Shown here: positions 52,972-63,943 of the stretch, piece after piece | How the letters are laid out: each line of letters begins with the position of its first letter | Position numbering within the stretch: position 1 is the stretch's first letter | NCBI RefSeq assembly: GCF_002160515.1 | Contig: NZ_NFKS01000009.1 | Span: 34,652-98,651 of the forward strand | Length of the DNA stretch: 64,000 bases | DNA from: Anaeromassilibacillus sp. An172 | GTDB taxonomy: Bacteria > Bacillota > Clostridia > Oscillospirales > Acutalibacteraceae | Direction: 5' to 3' | Translations under genes and position numbers: made by a program | The notes under the pieces: generated by a model | Told to the model about the DNA's origin: nothing | The model's input: only the letters and a program-made list of their open reading frames with translations | Databases searched by the model: none

Positions 52972-53027
52972 ATTATTATATAGAATCAGAACGAGAATAA
53001 TTTATTTATTTACGGAGGTAAAAATAA

Positions 53028-54896
53028 GTGATTAAAGAAAAAAGTAAATATAACAAAAAGAGCGCACCCCGTATGACAGGAAAGAAAAACACCAGAAACG
53101 CCGGATATGTAAAGGGCGGAAACCGTGACGGCGTTATGAAAAAACCTGGGGATATGGGGCTTGAGTATATTTCTCAAAATGAACCTGAGAAAAGATATAA
53201 AAACAAAAAGGGCTCTTTGAAACAGATAAAAAGGGAAGCTCCGGTTATTAAAATCTCCTTTTTGGGAGGTCTTAATGAGATAGGAAAGAATATCACTGTT
53301 TTTGAATGTAACAACGATATTATTATTTTGGACTGCGGAATGGCTTTCCCTGACGGTGATATGCTTGGTGTAGACCTTGTTATCCCTGATTTTACTTACC
53401 TTGAACAGAATTTTGATAAAATCAGGGGTTTGGTTCTCACACACGGTCATGAAGACCACATAGGAGGTATTCCTTTCCTTTTGAAGAAACTCAATGTTCC
53501 GATTTACGGAACTGCTTTGACAATCGGTCTTGTGGAAAACAAACTTAAAGAGCATGGTATAAATCATTCCACAGGACTTAATGTTATCAAAGAAAGCAGC
53601 AACATTGAACTGGGATGCTTTAATATTGAGTTTATCCATGTAAATCATTCCATACCGGATGCGGTGGGAATTGCAATTCATTCCCCGGCAGGTACAATCG
53701 TTCATACCGGCGACTTTAAAATCGACTTTACACCGGTATCAGGAAAGATGATTGACCTTCCTAAGTTTTCAAGACTGGGCGACGAGGGTGTTTTGGCTTT
53801 GATGGCTGAAAGTACCAACGCAGAAAGACCCGGCTTTACTCCCTCTGAGGCAAAGGTTTCCGACAGCTTTGACGGTCTTTTCAGACGTGCCGAAAAGAAC
53901 AGAATTATAATCGCCACCTTTGCTTCCAACATAAGCAGAATACAGCAGATTATCAACTGCGCCAATAAGTACGGAAGAAAAGTTGCTTTTTCCGGAAGAA
54001 GCATGATAAACTATCTTACCGTTGCCCGTGAGTTGGGATATATAAATGTGCCTGACGGTGTTATAATCGATATTGATATGCTCAATAAGTATACCGCAGA
54101 GCAGATTGTGCTTGTTACAACCGGAAGTCAGGGCGAGCCTATGTCAGCTCTTTCCAGAATGGCTTACTCAGACCACAGAAAGGTAGAAGTAGGCGTCGGA
54201 GATTTTATCATTATTTCAGCTAATCCGATTCCGGGAAATGAAAGAACTGTGGGTCACGTTGTTGACGAGCTTTTAAAGAGAGGCTGTCAGGTTGTATATG
54301 AATCCATGTATGAGGTTCATGTTTCCGGTCACGCATGCAGTGAAGAGCTTAAAATAATACACAGTCTTGTAAGACCTCAGTACTTTATTCCGGTACACGG
54401 AGAGCAAAAGCACCTTATAAAACACGCTAACTTAGCTGCGTCTATGGGTATGAGCAAGGATAGAATTTATGTGGGCGATATCGGAAGAAGTATTGAGCTT
54501 TCAGTTGACCATATGAAAGAGGTTGCTCCGGTTCCTGCCGGCAAGATTTTTGTTGACGGTCTCGGAGTTGGAGATGTAGGAAGCATAGTTTTGAGAGACA
54601 GAAAGCACCTGGGACAGGACGGACTTATTATTATTGTTGCGTCAATAGACAGCTATGACGGAAGACTTATAAGCGGTCCTGACATTGTTTCAAGGGGATT
54701 TGTCTATGTTAGAGAAAGCGAGTCACTTTTGGACGAGGTAAAACAGCTTGCCTATAAAGCTCTGGAGGATTGTTATAAGAACGAGGTTCACGAGTGGGGA
54801 ACAATCAAGAACAAAATCAAGGACGATGTTTCAAAGCTTATAACTCAGAGAACAAGAAGAAGTCCTATGATTTTGCCAATCTTAATGGAAGTATAA
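53028..54896 (+). CDS. rnj: Ribonuclease J
   Basis: 622 residues from GTG 53028 (ACGGAGG). A basic N-terminal extension of about 65 residues (rich in Lys/Asn/Arg) comes before the metallo-beta-lactamase core, FLGGLNEIGKN and THGHEDHIGG (~139-147). The beta-CASP part has GSQGEPMSALSRMA and VSGHA, and the C-terminal domain ends RTRRSPMILPI. It processes and degrades mRNA and rRNA. RnjA versus RnjB cannot be decided. The extension is longer than in Bacillus RNase J1 and may bind RNA. Confidence 0.92.
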   Translation: MIKEKSKYNKKSAPRMTGKKNTRNAGYVKGGNRDGVMKKPGDMGLEYISQNEPEKRYKNKKGSLKQIKREAPVIKISFLGGLNEIGKNITVFECNNDIIILDCGMAFPDGDMLGVDLVIPDFTYLEQNFDKIRGLVLTHGHEDHIGGIPFLLKKLNVPIYGTALTIGLVENKLKEHGINHSTGLNVIKESSNIELGCFNIEFIHVNHSIPDAVGIAIHSPAGTIVHTGDFKIDFTPVSGKMIDLPKFSRLGDEGVLALMAESTNAERPGFTPSEAKVSDSFDGLFRRAEKNRIIIATFASNISRIQQIINCANKYGRKVAFSGRSMINYLTVARELGYINVPDGVIIDIDMLNKYTAEQIVLVTTGSQGEPMSALSRMAYSDHRKVEVGVGDFIIISANPIPGNERTVGHVVDELLKRGCQVVYESMYEVHVSGHACSEELKIIHSLVRPQYFIPVHGEQKHLIKHANLAASMGMSKDRIYVGDIGRSIELSVDHMKEVAPVPAGKIFVDGLGVGDVGSIVLRDRKHLGQDGLIIIVASIDSYDGRLISGPDIVSRGFVYVRESESLLDEVKQLAYKALEDCYKNEVHEWGTIKNKIKDDVSKLITQRTRRSPMILPILMEV

Positions 54897-54921
54897 TCCA
54901 CTTTTAAAAAGGGGTTTAGCT

Positions 54922-56862
54922 ATGAAGAACAAAAGTTGGACGGTCATACCGTTTTTCGGAATCTTTTCTGTGGTTATGTTGTTTATGGCGCTTTATACTT
55001 TTCAATATAGTCAGCTTATGGGTTATATCGAGGTTTCTATTTCGATTGTAACTATGGGCGTTACCATTTATGAAACCTATAAGTTTAAAAGCAGAATTTA
55101 TGAAACTGTGCGCAGTGCCTTTAGAAGTCTTCACAACGCTGACGCAGAGTATCTGGAAAGATTTCGTTTTCCTGTTGTTCTTGTTGACGACAACGGGGCT
55201 ATTATATGGTATAACCAGATGTTTTTGGAGAGCCCGGCAAATATGCTGGACCCGTCGGGAGAGGATATCTCCGATTATATAAGTCACAAAAGGGTGGCTG
55301 ATGTTCTTGAAAAGGCGGGAACAGACATTGAGTGCAACGGGAGAAAATTTACTGTTTATGCAAACACTTGCAAAAAAGGAACTCTTCTGTATTTCTTCGA
55401 CAATACCTATTTTAAAAATATTGAAGAGGAATACTCAGAGAGCAGAAGCGTTGTGGCTTCTATTGCCTTTGATAACAGAGAAGAGTTTATAAACGAAAAC
55501 GAAGAGGAGAGCGCAAGAGTTTTGCTTACTCTGGAAAATACTTTGCAGAGATGGGCGGCAAACTACAAGGCTCTTTATAAAAAGCTTTCCGGCGGCAGAT
55601 ATATGATTATCTTTCAGGAGAGAGATATTCAAAAGCTGGTGGAAGAAAAATTTAAAATACTGGACGAAATTAGAACTATTAAATATAACGATTTAAGCGC
55701 AACTATCTCTATAGGCGTGGGAAGATACGCTACAACCGCAAAGGAAAGTGAAATGATGGCCCGTGCGGCTTTGGATATGGCTTTGGGACGAGGCGGAGAT
55801 CAGGCTGCCGTTATGAAAAGCGACGGTTATGAGTTTTTCGGCGGAGTTTCTCAGGGCGTAGAGAAAAGAAGCAAAGTAAGAACAAGGGTTATCGCCAACG
55901 CAATGCGAAACTATATTGCCGCCTGTGACAAGGTATTTATTATGGGTCATAGATTTTCAGACCTTGATTGTGTGGGCGCCGCTGTAGGCTTGCACTGCAT
56001 GATAACCAAGGCTTTGGAGAAGCCTGCCTTTGTTGTTATCAATAAGGAAAAGACAATGGCGAAATCCCTTATTGATATGATTGAGGAAAACGAGGAAGAG
56101 GATGTTTTCAAATCTCCAAGCGATGTAAGCTCTAAGGTTACTCCTAATTCTCTTTTGATTGTTGTTGATACACATTCACCAAGCTTTTTGGAAAGCGAAA
56201 GCTTTTATAAGCAATTTGAAAAGGTTATTGTTATTGACCATCACAGAAAGATGGTCAACTACATATCAAATACATTGATATTCTATCACGAGAGCACAGC
56301 TTCATCTGCTTCGGAAATGTGCGCCGAGATTATAAATTATCTTGCAGAAAAGTGTCTTACCTCCTATGCGGCTGACGCCCTTATGGCTGGTATTATGCTT
56401 GATACAAAGAACTTTATTGTAAAAACCGGTGCAAGAACCTTTGAAGCGGCGGCGTTTTTGAGAAGACGTGGTGCTGATACCGTTGCAGTTAAAAAGCTTT
56501 TCTCAGAGAATATCAAAACCTATAAGGAAAAATACAAACTGGTTTCCGCTTCGGAAATTTACCGTGGCTGTGCAGTGGCTTTTGCCGACGACACAATAAA
56601 AGACCCACGTCTTGTTGCCGCTCAGGCGGCTGACGAGCTTTTGGGCGTTCAGGATGTTTCGGCTTCCTTTGTTCTGTTTATGACAAACGGAAACACGGCG
56701 AATATCTCTGCCAGAAGCTACGGAAAAATAAATGTTCAGGTTATTATGGAAAAACTGGGCGGCGGCGGTCATCAGACTATGGCGGCTACTCAGATGCCTG
56801 ACACCAGTATGGAAAGTGCAAGACAACAGCTCTTTGACGCTATTGATGATTTTCTTGCATAA
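54922..56862 (+). CDS. gdpP: c-di-AMP phosphodiesterase GdpP (YybT family)
   Basis: 646 residues in the GdpP order: two N-terminal membrane helices (~8-50), a PAS-like domain (~75-170), a degenerate GGDEF domain where the signature reads LSGGRYMII, then the DHH/DHHA1 phosphodiesterase with [31 protein letters not shown] and a C-terminal [10 protein letters not shown]. It hydrolyses c-di-AMP to pApA and so affects wall and osmotic homeostasis. It lies upstream of rplI and dnaB, as in many Firmicutes. Confidence 0.93.
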   Translation: MKNKSWTVIPFFGIFSVVMLFMALYTFQYSQLMGYIEVSISIVTMGVTIYETYKFKSRIYETVRSAFRSLHNADAEYLERFRFPVVLVDDNGAIIWYNQMFLESPANMLDPSGEDISDYISHKRVADVLEKAGTDIECNGRKFTVYANTCKKGTLLYFFDNTYFKNIEEEYSESRSVVASIAFDNREEFINENEEESARVLLTLENTLQRWAANYKALYKKLSGGRYMIIFQERDIQKLVEEKFKILDEIRTIKYNDLSATISIGVGRYATTAKESEMMARAALDMALGRGGDQAAVMKSDGYEFFGGVSQGVEKRSKVRTRVIANAMRNYIAACDKVFIMGHRFSDLDCVGAAVGLHCMITKALEKPAFVVINKEKTMAKSLIDMIEENEEEDVFKSPSDVSSKVTPNSLLIVVDTHSPSFLESESFYKQFEKVIVIDHHRKMVNYISNTLIFYHESTASSASEMCAEIINYLAEKCLTSYAADALMAGIMLDTKNFIVKTGARTFEAAAFLRRRGADTVAVKKLFSENIKTYKEKYKLVSASEIYRGCAVAFADDTIKDPRLVAAQAADELLGVQDVSASFVLFMTNGNTANISARSYGKINVQVIMEKLGGGGHQTMAATQMPDTSMESARQQLFDAIDDFLA

Positions 56863-56888
56863 AATATAATTTACGGAAGGTGAACAAA

Positions 56889-57335
56889 ATGAAAGTAATC
56901 TTACTTCAGGACGTAAAATCTTTAGGAAAAAAAGGCGAGCTTGTTAAGGCTTCCGACGGATACGCAAGAAATTTCCTTTTCCCAAAGGGACTTGCAAAGG
57001 AAGCTAACGCTCAGGCTATGAACGAGCTTAAAAATGCTGAAAATTCCAAGCAGTATAAAATTGAAACAGATATCAAAAAAGCTAACGAAGCTAAGGCTAT
57101 GCTTGAGGGTGAAACCTTTAAGATGACAGCTAAAGCCGGCAATGGCGGAAAACTTTTCGGAAGCGTAACTCCAAAGGAGATAAGCGCAGAGATTAAAAAG
57201 CAGAAGGGTATCGATGTTGACAAGAGAAAGATTACTCTTGACGCTGATATCAAGGCTTTTGGCACATATAATGCAGAAATCAAGCTTTACAACGGAATTA
57301 TTGCAAAGGTAAAGGTTCAGGTAAGCGAAGCTTGA
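56889..57335 (+). CDS. rplI: 50S ribosomal protein L9
   Basis: 148 residues with the L9 N-terminal signature [30 protein letters not shown], a connecting helix and the C-terminal domain. ATG 56889 follows GGAAGG; a GTG at 56880 is less well placed. Confidence 0.95.
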   Translation: MKVILLQDVKSLGKKGELVKASDGYARNFLFPKGLAKEANAQAMNELKNAENSKQYKIETDIKKANEAKAMLEGETFKMTAKAGNGGKLFGSVTPKEISAEIKKQKGIDVDKRKITLDADIKAFGTYNAEIKLYNGIIAKVKVQVSEA

Positions 57336-57369
57336 TTTTAGTAGTTTGAATTAAAAGGAGGGTGAAAAT

Positions 57370-58746
57370 ATGACCGATTTGAATATGTCGGGTGGCTTGG
57401 ACGGAATAAATATGCCTTACAGTCCTGAGGCTGAACAGGCGGTGCTGGGTGCAGTTATAATGGAGCCGGACTGTCTTAACAGGATTGTGGGAATTTTGAC
57501 TAAGCCGGAGTATTTTCACCTTTCCTTACACCGCACAATATATTCAGCAATGCTGAGCATGTACACCCAAGGCAAAACGGTGGATTATGTCACCTTGATG
57601 GAAGCCTTGAGGATGGACAAAAATTTTGATGAAACCAGCGGAAAGGCGTACATAGTAAGACTTGCCGAGAACTGTCCTGCTGTATCAAATGTTGATATTT
57701 ATGCAAAAATTGTCCGTGAAAAATATGACGTCCGCAGCTTGATAAACGCCGCAAGGGAGATTATCGACGAGGCGTCGGGCAACGAGTACGAGCCGTCAAT
57801 TCTCTTGGATTCTGCGGAGCAAAAGATTTTTGACATAAGAAAAGGCAAAACCGTTGACGGACTGGAAAGACTCAATGAGGTTATTTTAAAGACCTTTGAC
57901 AGACTTGACCTTTTAAACAGCGATGATGATGACAGCATGAAGCCGATACCTTCGGGAATCGGTGACCTTGACAGAGTTATAACAGGACTTAACAGAAGCG
58001 ACCTTATTTTGCTTGCGGCTCGTCCAGGTATGGGAAAGACAAGCTTTGCCTTGAACATTGCCAAAAATGTGGCATGCATAGCAAAAAAGAGGGTGGCGTT
58101 TTTCTCCTTGGAAATGACAAAGGAGCAGCTTGCTTCACGTCTTTTGTCCACAGAAGCTCTTGTAGGCGGTACAAAGCTTAGAACAGGAAAGCTCAACGAG
58201 GATGAATGGCAGAGACTTATTTCTGCCGGAGATATTCTGAGTAAAACCGAGATTTATCTTGACGATACGCCTGGTATCACAGTTCCTGAGATAAAAGCAA
58301 AGCTTCGCCGTCTTAAAAATGTGGATTTGGTAATCATTGACTATCTCCAGCTTATGTCCAGCGGAAGAAGAATAGACAACCGTGTTCAGGAGGTTTCTGA
58401 AATTACCAGAAATCTGAAAATTATGGCTAAGGAAATAAATGTTCCCCTTATCACACTTTCACAGCTTTCCCGTGCCAGTGAACAGCGTTCGGAGCACAAG
58501 CCTCAGCTTTCCGACCTGAGAGATTCAGGTTCTATCGAGCAGGACGCAGATATTGTTTTGTTCCTGTACAGAGAGGGCTATTATGAGGATAAGTCCAAAG
58601 AAGCTCAGGCTCAGCCAAATGTGGACAGAAATTCCGGTGAATGTATTGTTGCTAAAAACAGACACGGCGAGACAACCTCAGTAAAGCTCCATTGGCAGGG
58701 CGAATTTATGCGTTTTACTTCTGTGGAGGCAAACCGTGACCAATAA
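57370..58746 (+). CDS. dnaB: Replicative DNA helicase DnaB
   Basis: 458 residues. N-terminal MPYSPEAEQAVLGA; RecA domain with Walker A ARPGMGKTSFAL, VDLVIIDYLQLM and SDLRDSGSIEQDAD. It unwinds DNA at the replication fork. The end overlaps tilS by 11 bp. Confidence 0.95.
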   Translation: MTDLNMSGGLDGINMPYSPEAEQAVLGAVIMEPDCLNRIVGILTKPEYFHLSLHRTIYSAMLSMYTQGKTVDYVTLMEALRMDKNFDETSGKAYIVRLAENCPAVSNVDIYAKIVREKYDVRSLINAAREIIDEASGNEYEPSILLDSAEQKIFDIRKGKTVDGLERLNEVILKTFDRLDLLNSDDDDSMKPIPSGIGDLDRVITGLNRSDLILLAARPGMGKTSFALNIAKNVACIAKKRVAFFSLEMTKEQLASRLLSTEALVGGTKLRTGKLNEDEWQRLISAGDILSKTEIYLDDTPGITVPEIKAKLRRLKNVDLVIIDYLQLMSSGRRIDNRVQEVSEITRNLKIMAKEINVPLITLSQLSRASEQRSEHKPQLSDLRDSGSIEQDADIVLFLYREGYYEDKSKEAQAQPNVDRNSGECIVAKNRHGETTSVKLHWQGEFMRFTSVEANRDQ

Positions 58747-60139
58747 TATTTTTTTTAATAATATAGAAGCTGAAAAAACAGCTTCTGTTTTGGTTTTAAA
58801 TAAGATTTGTGAAGCCGACCACCGTTATAATATCTTAAAAGGAAAGGAACATATTATTGTGGCTCTTTCCGGCGGAGCGGATTCGGTTTGTTTGCTTCAC
58901 AGTCTGTATATGCTTAAAAACAGCGGAAAATATGATTTTAAGCTTTCGGCGGCTCACTTAAACCACAATCTGCGTGGTGAAGAGGCAGAAAGAGATTTGA
59001 AGTTTTCAAAGGATTTTGCAGAAAGCTTAGGCTGTGAATTTTTTTCGAGAACTGTGGATGTGGCGCAATGGGCGAAAAAGCTCAAAGTCAGCACTGAAAC
59101 CAGCGGAAGAATTAAAAGATATGAATTTTTTGAGGAGCTTTCAAAGTCATTAAAAGCGGCGGTGGCTACTGCTCACACAGCTTCTGACAACAGTGAAACC
59201 GTTATTTTTAATATGGCGAGAGGCTCTTCCATAAAAGGACTGGCGGGTATCCCTCCTATAAGGGGAAAGGTAATCCGTCCTTTGCTTTTTGTCACAAGGG
59301 AAGAGGTGGAAAGTTATTGCCTTGAGAACAATCTTTCTTTTGTGACAGACAGTACAAATCTTACCGATGACTATACAAGAAACTCAATAAGGCACAAAGT
59401 AATACCTGTATTAAAGGATATAAACGAGGGCGTCAACGGGAATATTACAAGACTTTCAAGGTCTGCAAGACTTGTTGACGATTTTATGACCCAGTGTGCC
59501 AAGGATGCCGTAAAAAATACGGAGTGCAGGTGCAGTCTTTTAAAGGAGCTTCATCCGGCTTTACTGAGTTACTGTATAAATTATATTTATTTTAAAAAGA
59601 CAGGGGACAATATAAATCAGAACAGGCTTGTTGAGCTTTGCTCTGATATTATTTCTAAGGAAAAAGGCGCTGTTCAGATTAACGAAAAATACACAGCCTG
59701 TATTGAAAAAGGCTGTTTTAAAATCAAAGAAAACAGCTTTGACAAGGAAATAAAAAAAGGACTTGTATATCTGAATTTAGATGATATAATAAATGGTAGC
59801 TACCCTAAAAAAATCACTGTTCAGGGTACTGTTTACAGCTTTGAATTGGTGGATTGTTTAGAAGACGACGGGGTGGTTTTAGATGTTGAAAAGTGCCGTG
59901 GCGCAGTTTTCAGAACAAGGGATGACTGCGATGTTTTTACACTAAAAAAACGCAAGGTTACTAAGTCCCTGAAAAAATATTTTAATGAAATAAAAATGCC
60001 TGCTGAGAAAAGATACTCGGTTCCTCTTGTGGCTGTTGACAACAATGTATTGTGGATAGACGGAATCGGAGCGGCATATGATGTTGAATTCAGTAAAAAT
60101 TCAAAAAGAGGAATTAAAATTTCAGTTTCTCGTCACTAA
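58736..60139 (+). CDS. tilS: tRNA(Ile)-lysidine synthase
   Basis: 467 residues. PP-loop ALSGGADSVCLLH (~45-57), AAHLNHNLRGEEA and the C-terminal TilS substrate-binding domains. It modifies C34 of the tRNA-Ile CAU anticodon to lysidine. GTG 58736 lies within dnaB behind TGGAGG, which fixes the start. It has a roughly 35-residue N-terminal lead before the PP-loop strand. Confidence 0.92.
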   Translation: MTNNIFFNNIEAEKTASVLVLNKICEADHRYNILKGKEHIIVALSGGADSVCLLHSLYMLKNSGKYDFKLSAAHLNHNLRGEEAERDLKFSKDFAESLGCEFFSRTVDVAQWAKKLKVSTETSGRIKRYEFFEELSKSLKAAVATAHTASDNSETVIFNMARGSSIKGLAGIPPIRGKVIRPLLFVTREEVESYCLENNLSFVTDSTNLTDDYTRNSIRHKVIPVLKDINEGVNGNITRLSRSARLVDDFMTQCAKDAVKNTECRCSLLKELHPALLSYCINYIYFKKTGDNINQNRLVELCSDIISKEKGAVQINEKYTACIEKGCFKIKENSFDKEIKKGLVYLNLDDIINGSYPKKITVQGTVYSFELVDCLEDDGVVLDVEKCRGAVFRTRDDCDVFTLKKRKVTKSLKKYFNEIKMPAEKRYSVPLVAVDNNVLWIDGIGAAYDVEFSKNSKRGIKISVSRH

Positions 60140-60157
60140 ACGGAGGTATAATTTACT

Positions 60158-60694
60158 ATGCATCAGGATATTGAAAGAATACTGCTTTCCGAAGAGGAAA
60201 TTGCACAAATCGTTGACAGAATTGCTGACCAGATAAACAAGGATTACCAGGGCAAAGAATTGATGCTCATTGGTCTTCTTAAAGGCAGCATTTCTTTTAT
60301 GGCTGATCTTATGAAGAAAATCACTGTACCATGTAAAATCGACTTTATTGCAGCTTCCAGCTACGGAAACGGTACTGTAAGTAAGGGACGAGTTAATATT
60401 CTGAAGGACGTTTCTCAGTCTGTTGAAAATATGGATATCCTTATTGTTGAGGATATTATCGACAGCGGAAACACACTTTCCTTTATTTCAAAATATCTTG
60501 CGGCGAAACATGCAGGCTCAGTTAAAATCTGTACATTGCTCAATAAACCTTCAAGACGTCAGACTGATATCCCTGTGGACTATGTCGGCGTTGACATCCC
60601 TGATGAGTTTGTTGTGGGTTATGGACTTGATTTTGCTGAGTACTACAGAAATCTTCCGTATATAGGAATACTCAAGCCTTCTGTGTATTCATAA
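60158..60694 (+). CDS. hpt: Hypoxanthine phosphoribosyltransferase
   Basis: 178 residues with the PRPP-binding motif LIVEDIIDSGNTLSF and an N-terminal GLLKGSISFMADL. It salvages hypoxanthine and guanine. The tilS-hpt-ftsH order is a conserved Firmicutes cluster. Confidence 0.95.
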   Translation: MHQDIERILLSEEEIAQIVDRIADQINKDYQGKELMLIGLLKGSISFMADLMKKITVPCKIDFIAASSYGNGTVSKGRVNILKDVSQSVENMDILIVEDIIDSGNTLSFISKYLAAKHAGSVKICTLLNKPSRRQTDIPVDYVGVDIPDEFVVGYGLDFAEYYRNLPYIGILKPSVYS

Positions 60695-60771
60695 TGAATG
60701 AGAAAATAACTGTTTCTTCGTTTACATAATATAGAGAGGATTTAGTATAATAAACAAAGGAGTGGATGATA

Positions 60772-62721
60772 TTGAACAAAAACAAGCAGATTAAGAATCT
60801 ACTTTTGTATTTGGGTCTGCCGATTTTGGTTATTCTGCTGCTTTTGTTCTTTTTGAGAGGCGGCACGTCGAATACCATGACTTATTCCGATGTGCTGTAT
60901 CTTTTTGAGGAACAGAAAGTAGAGGAATTCAGCGTCGATGCCGGAACCGGCGTCCTCACAATGAAGCTTGAGGAAGGCGCAAAAATTCCAAGCCTTGAGG
61001 ATAAGCAAATGATGCAGAATCAGGGATTTTTCGGAGAGGGAAATTCCAGCAGTAACCTTATAGTAGAGTATAAGCTGGCAAGTGTTGACCTTTTCTACAG
61101 CGATGTAAAGGAGTATATCGACGAGTACAACGCCGATAAGCCTGACAGTGAAAAGCTTACATTCGATATTCAGCGAGCTGCTGACAGGTCTATTTGGCTG
61201 GAAATGCTTCCTACATTGATAATGTTCGTAATTATCGGTGTGTTCTGGTTCATTTTGATGAAGAAAATGGGTGCAGGACTTGGCGGCAAAGAAATGACCT
61301 TTGGTAAAGCTAAGTTTAAAAACTCCAACGATGAAAAGAAAAAGACAACCTTTGCAGATGTTGCCGGCGCTGATGAGGAAAAGGAAGAATTGGAAGAGAT
61401 TGTTCAGTTCCTTAAAACACCGGAAAAGTATAACAAATTGGGAGCAAAAATACCTAAGGGCGTACTTTTGGTGGGCCCTCCTGGAACAGGTAAAACATTG
61501 CTTGCAAGAGCTGTTGCAGGTGAAGCCGGTGTTCCTTTCTTCTCAATTTCAGGTTCTGACTTTGTTGAGATGTTCGTAGGTGTCGGTGCTTCCCGTGTAA
61601 GAGATCTCTTTGATACAGCAAAGAAAAATTCACCTTGTATTGTATTTATCGATGAAATCGACGCCGTTGGTCGTCAGAGAGGTGCAGGCCTTGGCGGCGG
61701 CAACGACGAAAGAGAGCAGACACTTAACCAGCTTCTTGTTGAGATGGACGGTTTCGGCGCAAACGAAGGTGTAATCGTTATTGCAGCTACCAACAGACCT
61801 GACGTTCTTGACCCGGCTATCCTTCGTCCTGGACGTTTCGACAGACAGGTTGTTGTTGGATATCCTGACATCAACGGAAGAGAAGCTATTTTGAAGGTTC
61901 ACGCAAGAGAGAAGCCTTTGGCTCCTGATGTAAATCTTAGAACTATCGCTTCTTCAACAGCCGGATTTACCGGAGCTGATTTGGAGAATGTTTTGAACGA
62001 AGCCGCTTTGCTTGCTGCAAGAAAGAATAAAAGAGCTATAACCATGGAGGAAATCGAGGAAGCCACAATCAAGGTTGTTGTTGGTACTGAGAAAAAATCC
62101 AAGGTTATGTCTGATAAAGAAAAGAAGCTTACAGCTTATCATGAGGCAGGTCACGCTATCTGTACTCAGTATTGTCCGACACAGGACCCTGTTCACCAGA
62201 TTTCAATTATTCCGAGAGGAAGAGCAGGAGGCTATACTATGAGCCTTCCTACAGAGGATAAGACCTACAGCTCAAGAAATGAAATGCTGGAGGATATTGT
62301 GGTTCTTTTGGGCGGACGTGTGGCAGAAGCTCTTATTATGGGAGATATCTCCACAGGCGCTTCTAACGACATAGAAAGAGCTACAAGCACCGCAAAGTCA
62401 ATGGTTACTAAGTATGGTATGTCCGATGTTCTCGGCCCTGTTTGCTACGGTTCAGGCAACAATGAAGTGTTTATCGGCAGGGATATGGGACAGGTAAAGG
62501 ACTATTCCGAGGAGACAGCCGCTAAGATTGACCAGGAGATTTTGAGAATTGTCAATAACGGTTACAAGGCTTGTGAGAAGCTTTTGAAAGACCATATTGA
62601 CCAGCTCCACAATGTTGCCCAGTATCTTATCAAGCATGAGAAGATGAGCGGTGACGAGTTCAGAGCAATGGTAAACGGAACTTTTGAAGAAAAAGCTCCG
62701 CTTCCTGAAGGCGAATATTGA
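60772..62721 (+). CDS. ftsH: ATP-dependent zinc metalloprotease FtsH
   Basis: About 649 residues. Two membrane helices (~10-30 and ~140-165) flank a short extracytoplasmic domain. AAA+ module: Walker A GPPGTGKT (~235-242), Walker [33 protein letters not shown]. The protease motif HEAGH is at ~457-461. It degrades membrane and regulatory proteins. Start: TTG 60772 is 9 bases after AAAGGAG, while the in-frame ATG 60766 is only 3 bases away. A TATAAT at 60746-60751 suggests a promoter of its own. Confidence 0.94.
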   Translation: MNKNKQIKNLLLYLGLPILVILLLLFFLRGGTSNTMTYSDVLYLFEEQKVEEFSVDAGTGVLTMKLEEGAKIPSLEDKQMMQNQGFFGEGNSSSNLIVEYKLASVDLFYSDVKEYIDEYNADKPDSEKLTFDIQRAADRSIWLEMLPTLIMFVIIGVFWFILMKKMGAGLGGKEMTFGKAKFKNSNDEKKKTTFADVAGADEEKEELEEIVQFLKTPEKYNKLGAKIPKGVLLVGPPGTGKTLLARAVAGEAGVPFFSISGSDFVEMFVGVGASRVRDLFDTAKKNSPCIVFIDEIDAVGRQRGAGLGGGNDEREQTLNQLLVEMDGFGANEGVIVIAATNRPDVLDPAILRPGRFDRQVVVGYPDINGREAILKVHAREKPLAPDVNLRTIASSTAGFTGADLENVLNEAALLAARKNKRAITMEEIEEATIKVVVGTEKKSKVMSDKEKKLTAYHEAGHAICTQYCPTQDPVHQISIIPRGRAGGYTMSLPTEDKTYSSRNEMLEDIVVLLGGRVAEALIMGDISTGASNDIERATSTAKSMVTKYGMSDVLGPVCYGSGNNEVFIGRDMGQVKDYSEETAAKIDQEILRIVNNGYKACEKLLKDHIDQLHNVAQYLIKHEKMSGDEFRAMVNGTFEEKAPLPEGEY

Positions 62722-62733
62722 TAAATAATTTTT

Positions 62734-62765
62734 ACAGCCGTGGCTTTTGCTGCGGCTGTTTTTTC
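62734..62765 (+). terminator. Terminator after ftsH
   Basis: ACAGCCG (62734-62740) and CGGCTGT (62753-62759), then TTTTTT. Confidence 0.88.
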
Positions 62766-62869
62766 ATGGTTTGGGATTTTTTATGGTAAAGCTTTTGAGG
62801 CTGTGAAGCGTCTCTTATGCATTTTATATGGAAGTGAGTTTTTTCTTATATCTTAAAATAAAAAATGCA

Positions 62870-63300
62870 GGAGAGAGGAAATAATAGCACGTAGGAGTGT
62901 TTTTATTTTGAAAATTTTACAAAAAATATTTAAATAATTCTCTTGCTAAATTGCGGATTTGGGTTGAAAATAAAATTTAGAAATAAAAAATTATCTGTTC
63001 TTAAAAAAATAAATTTCAGGAAACTGTTTTTTCTAAAATTTTTTTGAGAATAATATTTTCTGTTGAATAAAAAATAGGAAAAAACAAAAAATAATTTTGA
63101 AAAAATAAAAAAATTTTTTTGTGTTTTAATATTTTTTTAAAAATTAAGTATTTATCTAAAGTTTTTGATTATGAGAATAGATGTGATTTTGACTATATAA
63201 AGGTGCGATGATTACCTGTTTGATTGTGCAAAATATACTACAAAAATAGGGAAAATGCAGCTTTTTAAAATAAAATCATTTTGTCGGAAATTTTTCAAAA
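62870..63300. other. Gene-free, extremely AT-rich tract
   Basis: This stretch between the ftsH terminator and the tRNA promoter is dominated by A and T runs (for example around 63045-63160). It has no reading frame with a ribosome site longer than a 13-codon frame at 63208. I see no DnaA-box cluster. It may be a curved or easily melted region, or an upstream promoter-activating element. Confidence 0.6.
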
Positions 63301-63317
63301 AAAATTTGAAAAAAGTG

Positions 63318-63346
63318 TTGACAAATGGGTAACCCTGTGGTATTAT
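63318..63346 (+). promoter_or_regulatory. Promoter of the tRNA-Thr/tRNA-Tyr unit
   Basis: TTGACA (63318-63323), 17-bp spacer, TATTAT (63341-63346), 55 bp before the first tRNA. A strong, near-consensus stable-RNA promoter. Confidence 0.85.
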
Positions 63347-63400
63347 ATAACAGTCGCAGGGAGACAGCGACAAAACAAAACAAAAACAAACACCAAAAAC

Positions 63401-63476
63401 GCTGGTGTAGCTCAGTTGGTAGAGCAGCTGATTTGTAATCAGCAGGTCGGGGGTTCGAGTCCGTCCACCAGCTCCA
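63401..63476 (+). tRNA. trnT: tRNA-Thr (anticodon TGT)
   Basis: Acceptor GCTGGTG pairs with CACCAGC (63466-63472); D-arm AGCTCAGTTGGTAGAGC; anticodon stem CTGAT/ATCAG with loop TTTGTAA; T-loop GTTCGAGTC. The discriminator is T and the CCA end is encoded. Confidence 0.95.
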
Positions 63477-63481
63477 AAAGA

Positions 63482-63500
63482 GGACTGCTAAATGCAGTCC
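63482..63500 (+). other. Spacer hairpin between the two tRNAs
   Basis: GGACTGC-taaat-GCAGTCC. It probably marks a processing site or a partial terminator between the tRNAs. Confidence 0.6.
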
Positions 63501-63508
63501 TTAAATAT

Positions 63509-63593
63509 GGGAGAATTCCCGAGTGGCCAAAGGGGGCAGACTGTAAATCTGTTGTCAGTGACTTCGGTGGTTCGAATCCACCTTCTCCCACCA
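63509..63593 (+). tRNA. trnY: tRNA-Tyr (anticodon GTA)
   Basis: An 85-base class II tRNA with a long variable arm. Acceptor GGGAGAA pairs with TTCTCCC (63583-63589); anticodon stem CAGA/TCTG with loop CTGTAAA, so GTA; T-loop GTTCGAATC. CCA is encoded. Confidence 0.95.
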
Positions 63594-63599
63594 GATTAT

Positions 63600-63629
63600 G
63601 TGCCTGATTTTACTGTCAGGCACATTTTT
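63600..63629 (+). terminator. Terminator of the tRNA unit
   Basis: GTGCCTGA (63600-63607) and TCAGGCAC (63616-63623), then ATTTTT. Confidence 0.88.
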
Positions 63630-63736
63630 CTTAGTATTCATGCGGGTTTGCGGGCTTTTTAGAGCGCAAAATCCAAAGTGATTTTCCATAGATGCCTTTT
63701 CCAAAAAATAGCAAAACAAAGACTTTTTATGAGCAT

Positions 63737-63785
63737 AAGCGGAGTTTTCACCTGATTTTTCAGGCTGGGAACTCCGCTTTTTTGC
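63737..63785 (+). terminator. Strong hairpin terminator in the last intergenic region
   Basis: AAGCGGAGTT (63737-63746) and AACTCCGCTT (63770-63779) with an inner CCTGA/TCAGG stem, followed by T6. No gene is recognisable between the tRNA terminator and this hairpin, so its transcript is unclear. Confidence 0.75.
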
Positions 63786-63943
63786 GTTTACCACTCTTTT
63801 TTCCCGTTGTCGGAACTGTAAAAGTTTTCGGCATATATATATATAGATTGACGGAAGCCCCAAATGGGTCAATTTCAAGCCCTCAAAATACAAGACCAAC
63901 TATAAAAAGTCAATAGGAAAAATAAAAAAATAACGAATAAGGG

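Noticed and set aside
63281..63607. 108-codon frame across the tRNA genes
   Set aside because: It translates both tRNAs, so it is not coding.
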